Shown here: positions 10,065-19,024 of the stretch, piece after piece
How positions within the stretch are numbered: position 1 is the first letter of the stretch
How the letters are laid out: every line of letters starts with the position of its first letter
Assembly: GCF_000802425.1 (NCBI RefSeq)
Contig: NZ_JRUD01000002.1
Coordinates: 310,001-374,000 of the forward strand
Direction of reading: 5' to 3'
DNA length: 64,000 nt
DNA from: Pseudomonas flexibilis
GTDB lineage: Bacteria > Pseudomonadota > Gammaproteobacteria > Pseudomonadales > Pseudomonadaceae
Program-made: the position numbers and the translations under genes
Notes under the pieces: generated by a model
What the model saw: only the letters and a program-made list of their open reading frames with translations
What the model was told of the DNA's origin: nothing
The model's database searches: none

Positions 10065-10199
10065 CGTAGGGTGGACAACGTCTTTCTTGTCCACCCATGC
10101 GCGGCACGGCGCACCTGGCCGGCCGCACCTGGCCGGCCGCACCTAGCCGGCCGCACCTGGCGGCGCGTTGGTGGATCGGTGAAGCGCGATCCACCTACG
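10065..10199. repeat. GTAGGGTGG composite element, copy 2, with 14-bp tandem core
   Basis: Ends are CGTAGGGTGG and CCACCTACG. The left hairpin is GGTGGACAACG...CTTGTCCACC; the right hairpin is GGTGGATCG...CGATCCACC. Between them lie about three tandem copies of a 14-mer (ACCTGGCCGGCCGC, third copy with a T-to-A change: ACCTAGCCGGCCGC). The same unit appears in inverted orientation in the element near 13.1 kb. Confidence 0.75.
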
Positions 10200-10217
10200 T
10201 CTACAGGTGCGTCGGTT

Positions 10218-10802
10218 TTACTCCGCGAGCATCTGCCCGATGGTCGGGTCCTTGAACAGGCGGGTCAGGGCGTCGCTCAGCACATCGCTGACCAGGCGGG
10301 TGTTGGTTTCCTGGTTCGGCGCCATGCCGAAGCGCTGGTTCAGGGTGGCGGTGTAGCGACCGGTGTAGCGGCGCCCGCTGTTCTGCACCTCGGCCTGCAT
10401 AACGGCGGCGATATCCGCCTCGGTGACATACACGCCTTCCTTGGGCGACTGGTATTTGAGTTCGGCCAGGGTCACGGTCAGGCGCGGCACGTCACGGGCG
10501 TCCGGCGTCGGCGTAAAGCCCAGCAGGCGCACGGCGGCTTCGGCCTGGGCCTGCAGCTGCGGCAGGACGTTGGCGCTCGGCACGCTGATGGCACTGGTCT
10601 CCGCGTACAGACCGCCGCGGGTGCCCAGGTCCGGCGAGGCACGTCCGTCGGCGACATGCACCACCACCGGCTGGCCCTGGCCGACCGCGGCCAGCTCGGT
10701 CTTCAGCTTGGGTTGCGGGGTGAGTTGCTGCGGGCTCAGGGCGCAGCCGGTCAGGGCCAGGCTGACAACAGCGCAAAGCACCAGCGGAAAACGCTTCGAC
10801 AT
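10218..10802 (-). CDS. YajG-family outer-membrane lipoprotein
   Basis: A 194-residue lipoprotein. The lipobox LALTGC puts the lipidated cysteine at residue 20, and the remainder is the YajG-like domain of unknown function. The ATG at 10800-10802 was chosen over an earlier in-frame ATG because GGAGAGCC stands the right distance upstream of it, while the earlier one has no ribosome site. It is divergent from mqo across a long non-coding leader. Confidence 0.78.
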   Translation of the reverse strand: MSKRFPLVLCAVVSLALTGCALSPQQLTPQPKLKTELAAVGQGQPVVVHVADGRASPDLGTRGGLYAETSAISVPSANVLPQLQAQAEAAVRLLGFTPTPDARDVPRLTVTLAELKYQSPKEGVYVTEADIAAVMQAEVQNSGRRYTGRYTATLNQRFGMAPNQETNTRLVSDVLSDALTRLFKDPTIGQMLAE

Positions 10803-11507
10803 GGTTTGGCTCTCCATAAGAAATGTTCAGGACACGCGATGGCGTCCGCGGCCGGGCAGTATACGCGAGCGGCCGCTGCGCTTCTGCTCACGCGGGCGCG
10901 GTGCATGGCCCATGCGCCGATGGTCGGATGCCCGGCGTGACAGGTTCACGGCATACTCGCCGGCGGGGTAAGAAAGTCGCCGCTAAACGGCCCCTCTTTC
11001 CGAAAACCATCGGTATAATCCCCGCCCAATTATAAAGGTCGCCTCCTGCGTGACTGCCCACCGGCATGTCCCACGCCAGAGAGACGCCCGCTAGGTGCTG
11101 CCCTAATGCCCCGTCACCCGAACGGTTCGTTCAGTGACTGAAACACCTGTCCATGGATAGCAGCGTGTTGCGGTCAGTGACGAGAAGTGTGTGTCTGCGG
11201 CAGCCGACCCCTTGAGGTTCACGTCTCCAAAAGAGCGTGAGAAGACGGTTTTTCACTACTTCACGAGAGTGTGGCGAGCAAATGAAGACTCTGGCATTGG
11301 TACACCTGCCAAACGACTCGGATATGCACACCTGACGCGCGGCCTGCTGGTCGCCGGGACCCAGGCCTGAGCGCCGGTCCTATCCATTGGGCATCCGCCC
11401 CTGTCAGGTTTCGGGACTCCCCTTGCGATTCTCCCCGGCCCTGAACGCGCTTTGCGCCAGGAGCGTCTGCCGTTGAACCTAGGTGTTGCAGATTTGGAGA
11501 AGCGTTA
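10803..11507 (+). other. 705-base region without a clear gene: mqo leader
   Basis: A TATAAT hexamer at 11014-11019 would put a transcript start some 480 bases before the mqo ATG. I see no convincing -35 box. The leader is less GC-rich than its surroundings and holds several short inverted repeats (for example around CGAACGGTTCG near 11119). A 17-codon reading frame begins with the ATG at 11281 but lacks a ribosome site. It may contain a regulatory leader or small RNA; nothing in it matches a class I can name. Confidence 0.4.
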
Positions 11508-12995
11508 ATGGCGCACAACGAAAACGAAGCTCTGGATGTGGTGCTGGTTGGCGCCGGCATCATGAGTGCCACCCTGGCGGTCCTGCTCAAGGAGCTGGAT
11601 CCCGGGCTGAAGCTGGAAATCGTCGAGCAGATGCCCTCCGGCGCGGTGGAAAGTTCCAATCCCTGGAACAACGCGGGTACCGGCCATGCCGGTCTGTGCG
11701 AACTGAACTACACCCCGCAGGCCGCCGATGGCTCCGTGGACATCAAGAAGGCCGTGCTGATCAACAGCCAGTTCGAAGTGTCCAAGCAGTTCTGGTCCTA
11801 CCTGGTGGCCAAGGGCGCGCTGGATGCACCGCGCACCTTCATCAATCCGGTTCCGCACATGAGCTTCGTGCGTGGCGCCAAGGACGTGGCCTTCCTGAAG
11901 ACCCGCCAGCAGCAGCTCAGCGCCCACCATGCGTTCGAAACCATGGAGTACACCGAGGATCGCGAGCTGATCGCCAAGTGGGCGCCGCTGCTGATCCCCG
12001 GCCGCGACGCCGACGAGCAGATCGCCGCCACCCGCGTGGAGCGCGGTACCGACGTCAACTTCGGTGCGCTGACCAATGAGCTGCTCAAGCACCTGCAGAG
12101 CCTGGATGGCGCCCATGTCGGCTACAACCAGCGCGTGAAGAGCGTCGAGCGTGACGGCGAGGGCTGGTGTGTCACCGTCAAGAACACCCAGGACGGCAGC
12201 CAGCGCGCGCTCAAGGCCCGCTTCGTGTTCCTCGGCGCCGGTGGCGGTGCGCTGCCGCTGCTGCAGATGTCCGGCATTCCGGAAAGCAAGGGCTTCGGCG
12301 GCTTCCCGGTCAGCGGCCAGTGGCTGCGCTGCGACAACCCCGAGGTGGTGGCCAAGCATCAGGCCAAGGTCTACAGCCAGGCTGAAGTCGGTGCTCCGCC
12401 GATGTCCGTGCCGCACCTGGACACCCGTGTGGTCGACGGCAAGAAATCCCTGCTGTTCGGGCCCTACGCCGGCTTCTCCACCAAGTTCCTGAAGAACGGC
12501 TCGTTCCTCGACCTGCCGCTGTCGATTCGTCCGGGCAACATCGGCCCGATGCTGGCCGTGGCCCGCGACAACATGGACCTGACCCGCTACCTGGTGAAGG
12601 AAGTGATGCAGTCCATGGAGCAGCGCCTGGATGCCCTGCGCAAGTTCTACCCCGAGCTGGACCCGGCCGACTGGCGTCTGGAAGTGGCTGGTCAGCGCGT
12701 GCAGATCATCAAGAAGGACCCGAAGAAGGGCGGCATCCTGCAGTTCGGTACCGAGCTGGTGTCCGCCGAGGACGGCAGCATTGCCGCGCTGCTGGGTGCT
12801 TCGCCGGGCGCTTCGGTGACCGTGTCGATCATGCTGCAGCTGATCGAGCGCTGCTTCCCCGAGCAGGCGGCCGCCTGGGCGGGCAAGCTGGAAGAGATCT
12901 TCCCGGCACGCGAGAAGGCGCTGCAGGAAAACGCCGCGCTGTACCGCGAGGTCACCGCGCGCTGCGACGAGAACCTGCAGTTGCGTAACGCCTGA
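11508..12995 (+). CDS. mqo: Malate:quinone oxidoreductase
   Basis: A peripheral membrane FAD enzyme that oxidises malate to oxaloacetate and passes electrons to quinone, in place of or alongside soluble malate dehydrogenase. The 495-residue protein has the N-terminal FAD loop [11 protein letters not shown] (about residues 14-24), the family segment [21 protein letters not shown] (positions 48-68), and [16 protein letters not shown] near the C-terminus. A GGAGAAG ribosome site precedes the ATG. A clear terminator follows. Pseudomonas often carries two mqo genes; this one resembles the mqoB branch, but that is a recollection. Confidence 0.95.
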   Translation: MAHNENEALDVVLVGAGIMSATLAVLLKELDPGLKLEIVEQMPSGAVESSNPWNNAGTGHAGLCELNYTPQAADGSVDIKKAVLINSQFEVSKQFWSYLVAKGALDAPRTFINPVPHMSFVRGAKDVAFLKTRQQQLSAHHAFETMEYTEDRELIAKWAPLLIPGRDADEQIAATRVERGTDVNFGALTNELLKHLQSLDGAHVGYNQRVKSVERDGEGWCVTVKNTQDGSQRALKARFVFLGAGGGALPLLQMSGIPESKGFGGFPVSGQWLRCDNPEVVAKHQAKVYSQAEVGAPPMSVPHLDTRVVDGKKSLLFGPYAGFSTKFLKNGSFLDLPLSIRPGNIGPMLAVARDNMDLTRYLVKEVMQSMEQRLDALRKFYPELDPADWRLEVAGQRVQIIKKDPKKGGILQFGTELVSAEDGSIAALLGASPGASVTVSIMLQLIERCFPEQAAAWAGKLEEIFPAREKALQENAALYREVTARCDENLQLRNA

Positions 12996-13014
12996 TTGGC
13001 GCCGCGTTGAACGA

Positions 13015-13046
13015 AACGCCCCGCTTTTAGCGGGGCGTTTTTGTTT
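13015..13046 (+). terminator. Rho-independent terminator of mqo
   Basis: Perfect arms AACGCCCCGC / GCGGGGCGTT around TTTTA, followed by TTTGTTT. Confidence 0.9.
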
Positions 13047-13070
13047 GGGCGGCGCAGAGCCGGGAACGGT

Positions 13071-13221
13071 CGTAGGGTGGATCGCGCTTCACCGATCCAC
13101 CATCGCACCGTCAGGCGCGGCCGGCTAGGCGCGGCCGGCTAGGCGCGGCCGGCGAGGTGCGGCCGGCGAGGCGCGCCGTGCCGACGCGACGGCGGACAAG
13201 GAAAGCGTTGTCCACCCTATG
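13071..13221. repeat. GTAGGGTGG composite element, copy 3, inverted relative to copy 2
   Basis: It opens CGTAGGGTGGATCGCG...CGATCCACC, then four to five tandem copies of GGCGCGGCCGGCTA (with A/G changes), and closes with GGACAAGG...CGTTGTCCACCCTATG. The order is the mirror image of the 10.1 kb element. It lies between the convergent mqo and glycosyltransferase genes. Confidence 0.75.
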
Positions 13222-13237
13222 TCTGGTGGGGGCGAAT

Positions 13238-14263
13238 TCATTTGCGAGCGTCCGGCGTGGGCCTGCACGCCGCCAGGAACTGCTGCGTGCAGGCCTCCCA
13301 GCTCATCGCCTCGGCCTGGCGCCGGCAGGCTTCCGCGGACAGGTTCTGCGCGCCCAGGCAGGCCTGCCGCAGGTCCTCGTGCAGGCAACCGGTTTCGCCG
13401 TGGCGCACCACGTCCAGCGGCCCGGTCACCGGGAAGGCGGCCACCGGCAGGCCGCAGGCCATGGCTTCCAGCATGACCAGGCCGAAGGTGTCGGTGCGGC
13501 TGGGAAAGACGAACACGTCGCCCGCCGAAAGGAAGGCGGCCAGCTCCTCGCCGAAGCGATAGCCAACGAAATGGGCCTCGGCAAAGCGTGCCTGCAAGTC
13601 GCGGCGCGCCGGGCCGTCGCCGATGACCAGCTTGCTGCCGGGCAACGACAGTTCCAGGAATGCCGGCAGGTTCTTCTCCACCGCCAGGCGCCCGGCGTAC
13701 ACCCACAGCGGGCGCGGTAGGTCCGTCGGCAGCTCCGCGGGCTGGCGAGCCTGCGGGCGAAACAGCGCGATGTCGACGCCGCGTCCCCAGCGCGCCAGGT
13801 GCGTGAAGCCCCGCTCCTGCAACAGCCGCTCCATGTGCTCGGTGGCCACCAGCGTGCGCTGCGCCGGCCGATGGAAACGGCGCATCAGCGCATAACCCAC
13901 GGCCAGCGGCACGAACGGATAGCGGGCATGCACGTATTCCGGAAACTGCGTGTGGTACGAGGTGTTGAAGGGCAGCCCGCGCTGCAGGCAGTAGCGGCGC
14001 GCCGCCCAGCCCAGCGAACCTTCCGTGGCGATGTGGATATGGTCGGCCTGCAGCGCGTCGAGCAGGCGCCGCAGCCGGCGGTACGGCAGGAGCGCCAGGC
14101 GGATTTCCGCGTAGCCGGGCAGCGCCACGCTGCGAAAACGGTCCGGGCCGATGACAGTGACCGCATGTCCCATGGCTCGCAGGGCGTCGCGGGTGCGGCT
14201 CAGGGTGGTGACCACGCCATTGACCTGGGGGTGCCAGGCATCGCTGCAGATGACAATCTTCAT
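13238..14263 (-). CDS. GT4-family glycosyltransferase (MgtA-like)
   Basis: A GT-B fold glycosyltransferase of 341 residues that probably uses a nucleotide sugar and a lipid or polysaccharide acceptor. The N-terminus MKIVICSDAWHPQVNGVV is the usual start of this clade, with GxV next to the donor site. The C-terminal half has the EX7E-type motif (PSRTDTFGLVMLEAMACGLPV) expected of retaining GT4 enzymes. An in-frame ATG nine bases upstream (14272) is an alternative start; neither has a good ribosome site. It is divergent from the PAP2 phosphatase, a combination seen for alpha-mannosyl or glycolipid enzymes. The product is not assigned. Confidence 0.83.
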   Translation of the reverse strand: MKIVICSDAWHPQVNGVVTTLSRTRDALRAMGHAVTVIGPDRFRSVALPGYAEIRLALLPYRRLRRLLDALQADHIHIATEGSLGWAARRYCLQRGLPFNTSYHTQFPEYVHARYPFVPLAVGYALMRRFHRPAQRTLVATEHMERLLQERGFTHLARWGRGVDIALFRPQARQPAELPTDLPRPLWVYAGRLAVEKNLPAFLELSLPGSKLVIGDGPARRDLQARFAEAHFVGYRFGEELAAFLSAGDVFVFPSRTDTFGLVMLEAMACGLPVAAFPVTGPLDVVRHGETGCLHEDLRQACLGAQNLSAEACRRQAEAMSWEACTQQFLAACRPTPDARK

Positions 14264-14394
14264 GGGCGCCATTGGGCGCCACCGCTTTTAAGGTGTGGTG
14301 ACGGCTGCGTGACGTTTCGATGACAACAACGCGGTCATTGAACTGCCATGAGAGATTCACGGTGTTGTCGAACGGGCAGCCTAGGCTGCCAGGC

Positions 14395-14949
14395 ATGGAC
14401 AAGATCGCGCTGAAAACGGAAGACCTGACCCTGCCGGTCCTCGCCCGCCTGGGACGGCTGGAATATCGACTCTGCATCACCATCAACCGCCTCTCGCGGC
14501 GGCAGGCCATGCACCGCCTGTTCCGCACGGTCAGCCGGCTGGGTGACGGCGTGTTCTGGTACTGCCTGATGGCGGCACTGGCTTTGCTCGGCGGCGAGGC
14601 GGGGCGCGAGGCGGCGCTGCGCATGAGTATCGCCGGGCTGGGCGGCCTGCTCATCTACCGGCAGCTCAAGCATCGCCTGGTGCGCGAACGGCCCTTCATC
14701 ACCTTCCAGGACATCCGCTGCGGCTGCCCGCCGCTGGACCGCTTCAGCTTCCCGTCCGGGCATACACTGCACGCGGTGTCCTTCACCACCCTGGCGCTGG
14801 CCGACTTTCCGCAACTGGCGGTGCTGCTGGTGCCGTTCGCCGCGCTGGTGGCGCTGTCGCGGCCGGTGCTGGGGCTGCACTACCCGAGCGATGTGCTCTG
14901 CGGTGCGCTGCTCGGCTACAGCATTGCGCAGCTGGTGCTGATGGTCTGA
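14395..14949 (+). CDS. PAP2-family membrane phosphatase
   Basis: A 184-residue integral membrane phosphatase of the PAP2 superfamily, which dephosphorylates lipid phosphates such as phosphatidate or undecaprenyl pyrophosphate. The three catalytic signatures are present in order: KHRLVRERP (KX6RP), FPSGHTLH (PSGH) and SRPVLGLHYPSD (SRX5HX3D). About five membrane helices surround them. The start MDKIALKTED was preferred to an in-frame ATG 25 codons upstream because that extension is not family-like. It faces the glycosyltransferase; both may act in glycolipid metabolism. Confidence 0.85.
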   Translation: MDKIALKTEDLTLPVLARLGRLEYRLCITINRLSRRQAMHRLFRTVSRLGDGVFWYCLMAALALLGGEAGREAALRMSIAGLGGLLIYRQLKHRLVRERPFITFQDIRCGCPPLDRFSFPSGHTLHAVSFTTLALADFPQLAVLLVPFAALVALSRPVLGLHYPSDVLCGALLGYSIAQLVLMV

Positions 14950-14956
14950 TGGCCGG

Positions 14957-15101
14957 GGCGCACCGTGCCGGTGCGCATGGTGGACAAGAAAGGCGTTGTC
15001 CACCCTACGGTTATTGCGCAGGTGGGCAAGGGCTTGCTGTCGTAGGGTGGATCGCGCTTCACCGATCCACCATGCGCCGTCAGGCGCGCCGTACCGGCAC
15101 G
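14957..15101. repeat. GTAGGGTGG composite elements, copy 4 (two half units)
   Basis: A first unit (GGTGGACAAG...CGTTGTCCACCCTACG) and a second (CGTAGGGTGGATCGCG...CGATCCACC) are separated by about 30 bases of different sequence. Short GCACCGTGCCGGTGC and CGCCGTCAGGCG hairpins flank them. It lies between the convergent PAP2 and tRNA-Lys ends. Confidence 0.7.
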
Positions 15102-15116
15102 ACTTTTTCCGGGCAT

Positions 15117-15153
15117 AAAAAAACGGGAAGTCCTATTCGGAACTTCCCGTTTT
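15117..15153 (-). terminator. Terminator of the Asn-Pro-Lys tRNA operon
   Basis: Perfect arms AAAACGGGAAGT / ACTTCCCGTTTT around a nine-base loop; on the minus strand they end in a run of T residues 25 bases after tRNA-Lys. Confidence 0.88.
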
Positions 15154-15177
15154 CTTGGGCTTCGATGAAGCCTTGTA

Positions 15178-15252
15178 TGGTGGGTCGTGTAGGGGTCGAA
15201 CCTACGACCAATTGGTTAAAAGCCAACTGCTCTACCACTGAGCTAACGACCC
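15178..15252 (-). tRNA. tRNA-Lys (anticodon TTT)
   Basis: A 75-nt cloverleaf on the minus strand: acceptor GGGUCGU/ACGACCC, anticodon loop CUUUUAA, T-arm GUAGG-UUCGACC-CCUAC, and encoded CCA. It is third in the tRNA operon. Confidence 0.96.
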
Positions 15253-15259
15253 AAAAATA

Positions 15260-15336
15260 TGGTCGGGGTAGGGGGATTCGAACTCCCGACATCCTGCTCC
15301 CAAAGCAGGCGCGCTACCGGGCTGCGCTATACCCCG
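15260..15336 (-). tRNA. tRNA-Pro (anticodon TGG)
   Basis: A 77-nt cloverleaf on the minus strand: acceptor CGGGGUA/UACCCCG, anticodon stem CCUGC/GCAGG with loop TTTGGGA giving anticodon TGG, and encoded CCA. Seven bases separate it from tRNA-Lys. Confidence 0.95.
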
Positions 15337-15345
15337 GTTGAAAGT

Positions 15346-15421
15346 TGGCTCCGCGACCTGGACTCGAACCAGGGACCCAATGATTAACAGTCATTTGCTC
15401 TACCGACTGAGCTATCGCGGA
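15346..15421 (-). tRNA. tRNA-Asn (anticodon GTT)
   Basis: A 76-nt cloverleaf on the minus strand: acceptor UCCGCGA/UCGCGGA, anticodon loop CUGUUAA with anticodon GTT, and encoded GCCA end. It is the first tRNA of the operon, nine bases from tRNA-Pro. Confidence 0.96.
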
Positions 15422-15483
15422 ACTTCGGTCTTCCAAATCCTGCAACTTCCAGCCGAACCGGAAACCCCGTTGCAGTGGCGCGC

Positions 15484-15511
15484 ATTTTACGCAGCGAGAT
15501 TTCCCTGTCAA
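15484..15511 (-). promoter_or_regulatory. Sigma-70 promoter of the tRNA operon
   Basis: On the minus strand TTGACA, 16-bp spacer, TAAAAT, then a GC-rich discriminator, about 60 bases upstream of tRNA-Asn. It has the same layout as the tRNA-Val promoter. Confidence 0.85.
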
Positions 15512-15622
15512 CACATCCGTGCGATTTTTTTTCTTCGAGGGGCGAGAAAATTCATTTATCCCTCAAAGGCTTAGCGATGACGAGCGGAGAAGGGGGCGCC
15601 TCCCCCCGCTGGACGGAGCCTC

Positions 15623-18600
15623 TTATCTGCCCACCGCAAAGGTCGGATCGAGGCGGCTGTGCCCCAGACCGACCCCCTTGTCGACGCGGATCTGCACCGG
15701 GATGCGCTCCTTCAGCGCCTCGACGTGGCTGATCACGCCGATCATCTTGCCGCTGGCGTTGAGCTGGTCGAGCGCATCGAGCGCCACCTCCAGGGTTTCG
15801 CCGTCCAGGGTGCCGAAGCCCTCGTCGAGGAACAGCGAGTCGATGCGCGTGTGCTGGCTGACCAGATCCGACAGCGCCAGGGCCAGCGCCAGGCTGACCA
15901 GGAAGCTCTCGCCGCCGGACAGCGTGCGTGTGTCGCGGGCGATGTCGCCCTGCCAGGTGTCCAGCACGTCCAGTTCCAGGTCGCCACCCTTGCGCCGGGC
16001 CAGCTGATAGCGGGCATGCAGGCGCAGCAGTTGGCGGTTGGCCAGATGCACCAGGTGATCCAGGGTCAGCCCCTGGGCGAACTTGCGGTAGCGGGTGCCG
16101 TCGGCGGAACCGATCAGGCTGGCCAGGTGCTGCCAGAGGTCGCTCTGTTCCCGTTGCCGGGCGACCTGCTCATGCAGGGCCTGCTGGCTCTGCCGACGCT
16201 GGGCATCACCCTGCAGCACGGCGTGTAGCTCGCCCTGGCGCAGGCCGATGCGGCGCAGCTCGGCGTCCAGTTCCGCCAGGCGCGCAGCCAGGGCGTCGGC
16301 ATCCTGCCCGGTCTGCGGCTGGGCGAGCAGTTGGTCCAGTGTCTGGCGGGCGGACTGGTGCAGCGCGGCCGCTTCGGTCAGCGCTGTGTCCAGCTGCTGC
16401 TTGCGGGCCTGCAACGCCTGGCGTTCGGCCAGCGGCAGGCAGGCGGCGAGATAGTCCGCTTCGCTGCCGAACGGGCTGTCGCGCAGCGCGGCTTCCCAGC
16501 GCGCCTGCTGCTCCGTCCGTTGCTGGGTCTGCTGTTCGCGGCGTTCGCCCAGGCTGCGGCGCTGGCCGGCCAGCTGCAGCAGGGCGCGTTCGGCGGCTTC
16601 CAGTTGCTGTTCGGCGGCGGCCAGCAGCGCGGCGCACGCGCCGCTGGGCGTGTCGAAGCGCGGCTGCTCGGCCGCCTGCCAGCGCTCCAGCCAGCGCTGG
16701 GCCAGCGCCGTGGCGTCGTCCAGGCGGTGCTCCTGCTCACGCAGTTCATCGCGCTGGGTCTGCTGCTGCGCCTGGGCCTGCTGCCATTGCCGGGCGTCGG
16801 CCTCGCGTTCGGCCAGCCAGGCGGCGGTGTCGTCGGGCAGGGCATAGCCGAGGCTGGCCAGTTCGTCGCGCAGCGCCTGCTGCACGTCCTGCCGGCGCGC
16901 CAGCAGTCGCTGGCGTTCGCCATCCAGCTCGCCCAGCGCCTGGGTGTCGGCCTGCTGGTCCTTGTCGATCAGCTGCAGCTGCTGGCGCTGTTCGCCGTCC
17001 CGTTGGGTGAGGGCGAAGACCCGTTGCTGCTCCTCGTTCAGGGCTTTCTTCAGCGCCTCCAGCTCGGCTTGCCGCTGCTGGGTCTGTGCCTGCTCGGCCA
17101 GCAGGCGGGTGTGCTCGCCCTGCAGGTCCAGCGGCTCGCTCAGGCCCAGCTGGACGAGCAGCCGGCCGATGCCGGCGTCCAGCTGCGCCTGCTGCGTGCT
17201 GGCGGCCTGCAACTGGTGGCGGATTTCCTCCAGCTCGCCTTCCACCCGGGCCTTTTCGGCGTTCAGGGTCTGGCCTTGCTGGGTCAGCTGTTCCTGTTCG
17301 GCCTTCAGCTCCGCCAGCGCCTGCTGGGTGCTGGTGATATCCAGTGGGTCGTAATGCCCGGCGGCGGGGTGCTCGCACGCGCCACACACCGGGCAGGGCG
17401 CGCCGGGTACCAGTTGGGCGCGCGCCTGCAGCAGATGCTCCTGTTGCAGCAGGCGCTCCTTGTCGTCGACCTGGCTTTTCACCCGGCGGTACAGCTCGCG
17501 CAGGGCGGCCAGCTCGGTCTGCCGGGCGGCCTGCACGGCCTGCGCCCTCTCCTGGCGCGCGCCGTGCTTGTGCAGCAGCGCGGCCTGCTGCGCGCGCTGC
17601 TCGAGCAGCTGCTGCAGTTGCTCCAGCTGGCCCTTGCGCTGCAGCAGCGCCTGCCAGTGGGCGCGCCAACCGGCTTCATCACGTTCGCCGAGCAGGGCCT
17701 GATGCTGCTGTTCGCGTTGCGCCAGTTGCGAGCGGGCCGTTTCCAGCTCCGCCTGGTCGGCGTGCAACTGCTGCTCGGCTTCCACGTGGCGCTGGGCATG
17801 CGTGGCCAGACGCTGCTGGATCGCCTGGTGGCGCTTGTCCAGTTGCGCCAGATCGCTGCCGAGTTGATCGCACTCGGCGAAACGCAGCCTCCAGCCGCCC
17901 AGTTGGCCGGCGAGCAGCGCATGGCTGGCGGTTTCCTTGAGGCGCTGCTCCAGGGCGATGCCGCGTTCCTCCAGGGCGGTCAGCGCCGCGTGTTCTCGGC
18001 TGCGTTGCTGTTCGCTGGCCCAGTGGCCGTGCCACAGCGCCTGCTGGCGGCTCTGTTCGTGCTGGTGCTGTTCGTCCTGCAGGTGCCGCAGGTTGGTTTC
18101 GGTGGCCTGCAGCGCCTGTTCGGCCTGCAGGCGCGCGTCGAAGACCGGGCGCAACTGTTCGGCCGGCTCACTGGCGGCCAGGCGGCGCAGGTCGGCGGCG
18201 GCCTGTTCCAGTTGCGCACGGGCGGCCTGTTCGCGGGCCTGGGCGCTGTCCAGCTGGCGCTGGGCCTGGTCGCGCTGCTGCAGCCACTGCTGCTGGGCGC
18301 GCAGGGTCTGCTGTTCGTCGCGTCGCACGGTGTCGTCGGCGGCAAGGTTGGTCGCCTCGGCCTCCAGCGCTGCGCGCGCGGCCTCGTCGAGCAGCTCCAC
18401 CGCCTCGGCGCGCTCCTGCAGCCGTTCCAGGACGTCCTTCTGCTCCCGGGCGCGCTGGAACACCTGCATGGAAATCTGCCCGTAGATCTCGGTGCCGGTC
18501 AGTTGCTCGAGCAGCTCGGCGCGCTCGGCGGCCTTGGCGTTGAGGAAGGCGGCGAAGCCGCCCTGGGCCAGCATCATCGAGCGGGTGAAGCGCGCGTAGT

Positions 18601-19024
18601 CCAGGCCGGTGAGCTGTTCGACCAGGGCCAGCTTGTCGTTGAGCTTCTCGGCCAGCAACGTGCCGTCCGCCTTGGCCAGCTCGCCCTTGGGCTGCTGCAG
18701 GGCGCCATCCGCCTTGTCGCGGGCGCGGCGCTGGCTCCAGAAGGCGCGGTAGCGTTCGCCGCGCGCCTCGAATTCCACTTCGGCCAGGCAGTCGGCGGTG
18801 TGCCGGGTCATCAGCTCGTTGCCGCCGGCGCTCACCGTGTCCATGCGCGGCGTGCGGTGGTAAAGCGCCAGACAGATCGCGTCCAGCAGGGTGGTCTTGC
18901 CCGCGCCGGTGGGACCGGTGATGGCGAACAGGCCGTTGTCCCTGAACGGCTCGGCAGTGAAGTCGATCCTCCACTCGCCCTTCAGCGAGTTCAGGTTCTT
19001 CAGGCGCAGGGTGAGGATTCTCAT
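15623..19024 (-). CDS. sbcC: Exonuclease SbcCD subunit C
   Basis: SbcC is the SMC/Rad50-like ATPase of the SbcCD nuclease, which cuts DNA hairpins and protein-blocked ends. The 1133-residue protein has the N-terminal Walker A GPTGAGKT (37-44), two very long glutamine-rich coiled-coil arms, the zinc hook CPVC (544-547) at the turn, and the C-terminal LSGGESFLVSLALA signature and FLDEGFGTLD Walker B. The frame is open beyond the chosen ATG, but the protein starts in family fashion at MRILTLRLKNLNSLKG, and this ATG overlaps the sbcD stop by four bases. Confidence 0.96.
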   Translation of the reverse strand: MRILTLRLKNLNSLKGEWRIDFTAEPFRDNGLFAITGPTGAGKTTLLDAICLALYHRTPRMDTVSAGGNELMTRHTADCLAEVEFEARGERYRAFWSQRRARDKADGALQQPKGELAKADGTLLAEKLNDKLALVEQLTGLDYARFTRSMMLAQGGFAAFLNAKAAERAELLEQLTGTEIYGQISMQVFQRAREQKDVLERLQERAEAVELLDEAARAALEAEATNLAADDTVRRDEQQTLRAQQQWLQQRDQAQRQLDSAQAREQAARAQLEQAAADLRRLAASEPAEQLRPVFDARLQAEQALQATETNLRHLQDEQHQHEQSRQQALWHGHWASEQQRSREHAALTALEERGIALEQRLKETASHALLAGQLGGWRLRFAECDQLGSDLAQLDKRHQAIQQRLATHAQRHVEAEQQLHADQAELETARSQLAQREQQHQALLGERDEAGWRAHWQALLQRKGQLEQLQQLLEQRAQQAALLHKHGARQERAQAVQAARQTELAALRELYRRVKSQVDDKERLLQQEHLLQARAQLVPGAPCPVCGACEHPAAGHYDPLDITSTQQALAELKAEQEQLTQQGQTLNAEKARVEGELEEIRHQLQAASTQQAQLDAGIGRLLVQLGLSEPLDLQGEHTRLLAEQAQTQQRQAELEALKKALNEEQQRVFALTQRDGEQRQQLQLIDKDQQADTQALGELDGERQRLLARRQDVQQALRDELASLGYALPDDTAAWLAEREADARQWQQAQAQQQTQRDELREQEHRLDDATALAQRWLERWQAAEQPRFDTPSGACAALLAAAEQQLEAAERALLQLAGQRRSLGERREQQTQQRTEQQARWEAALRDSPFGSEADYLAACLPLAERQALQARKQQLDTALTEAAALHQSARQTLDQLLAQPQTGQDADALAARLAELDAELRRIGLRQGELHAVLQGDAQRRQSQQALHEQVARQREQSDLWQHLASLIGSADGTRYRKFAQGLTLDHLVHLANRQLLRLHARYQLARRKGGDLELDVLDTWQGDIARDTRTLSGGESFLVSLALALALSDLVSQHTRIDSLFLDEGFGTLDGETLEVALDALDQLNASGKMIGVISHVEALKERIPVQIRVDKGVGLGHSRLDPTFAVGR

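Noticed and set aside
10115..10160. CRISPR-like array
   Set aside because: The repeats are 14 bp and directly adjacent, without spacers, and lie inside a composite hairpin element.
15178..15421. Integration site of a genomic island at the tRNA cluster
   Set aside because: No integrase, attachment-site duplication or foreign gene content was found beside the tRNAs.
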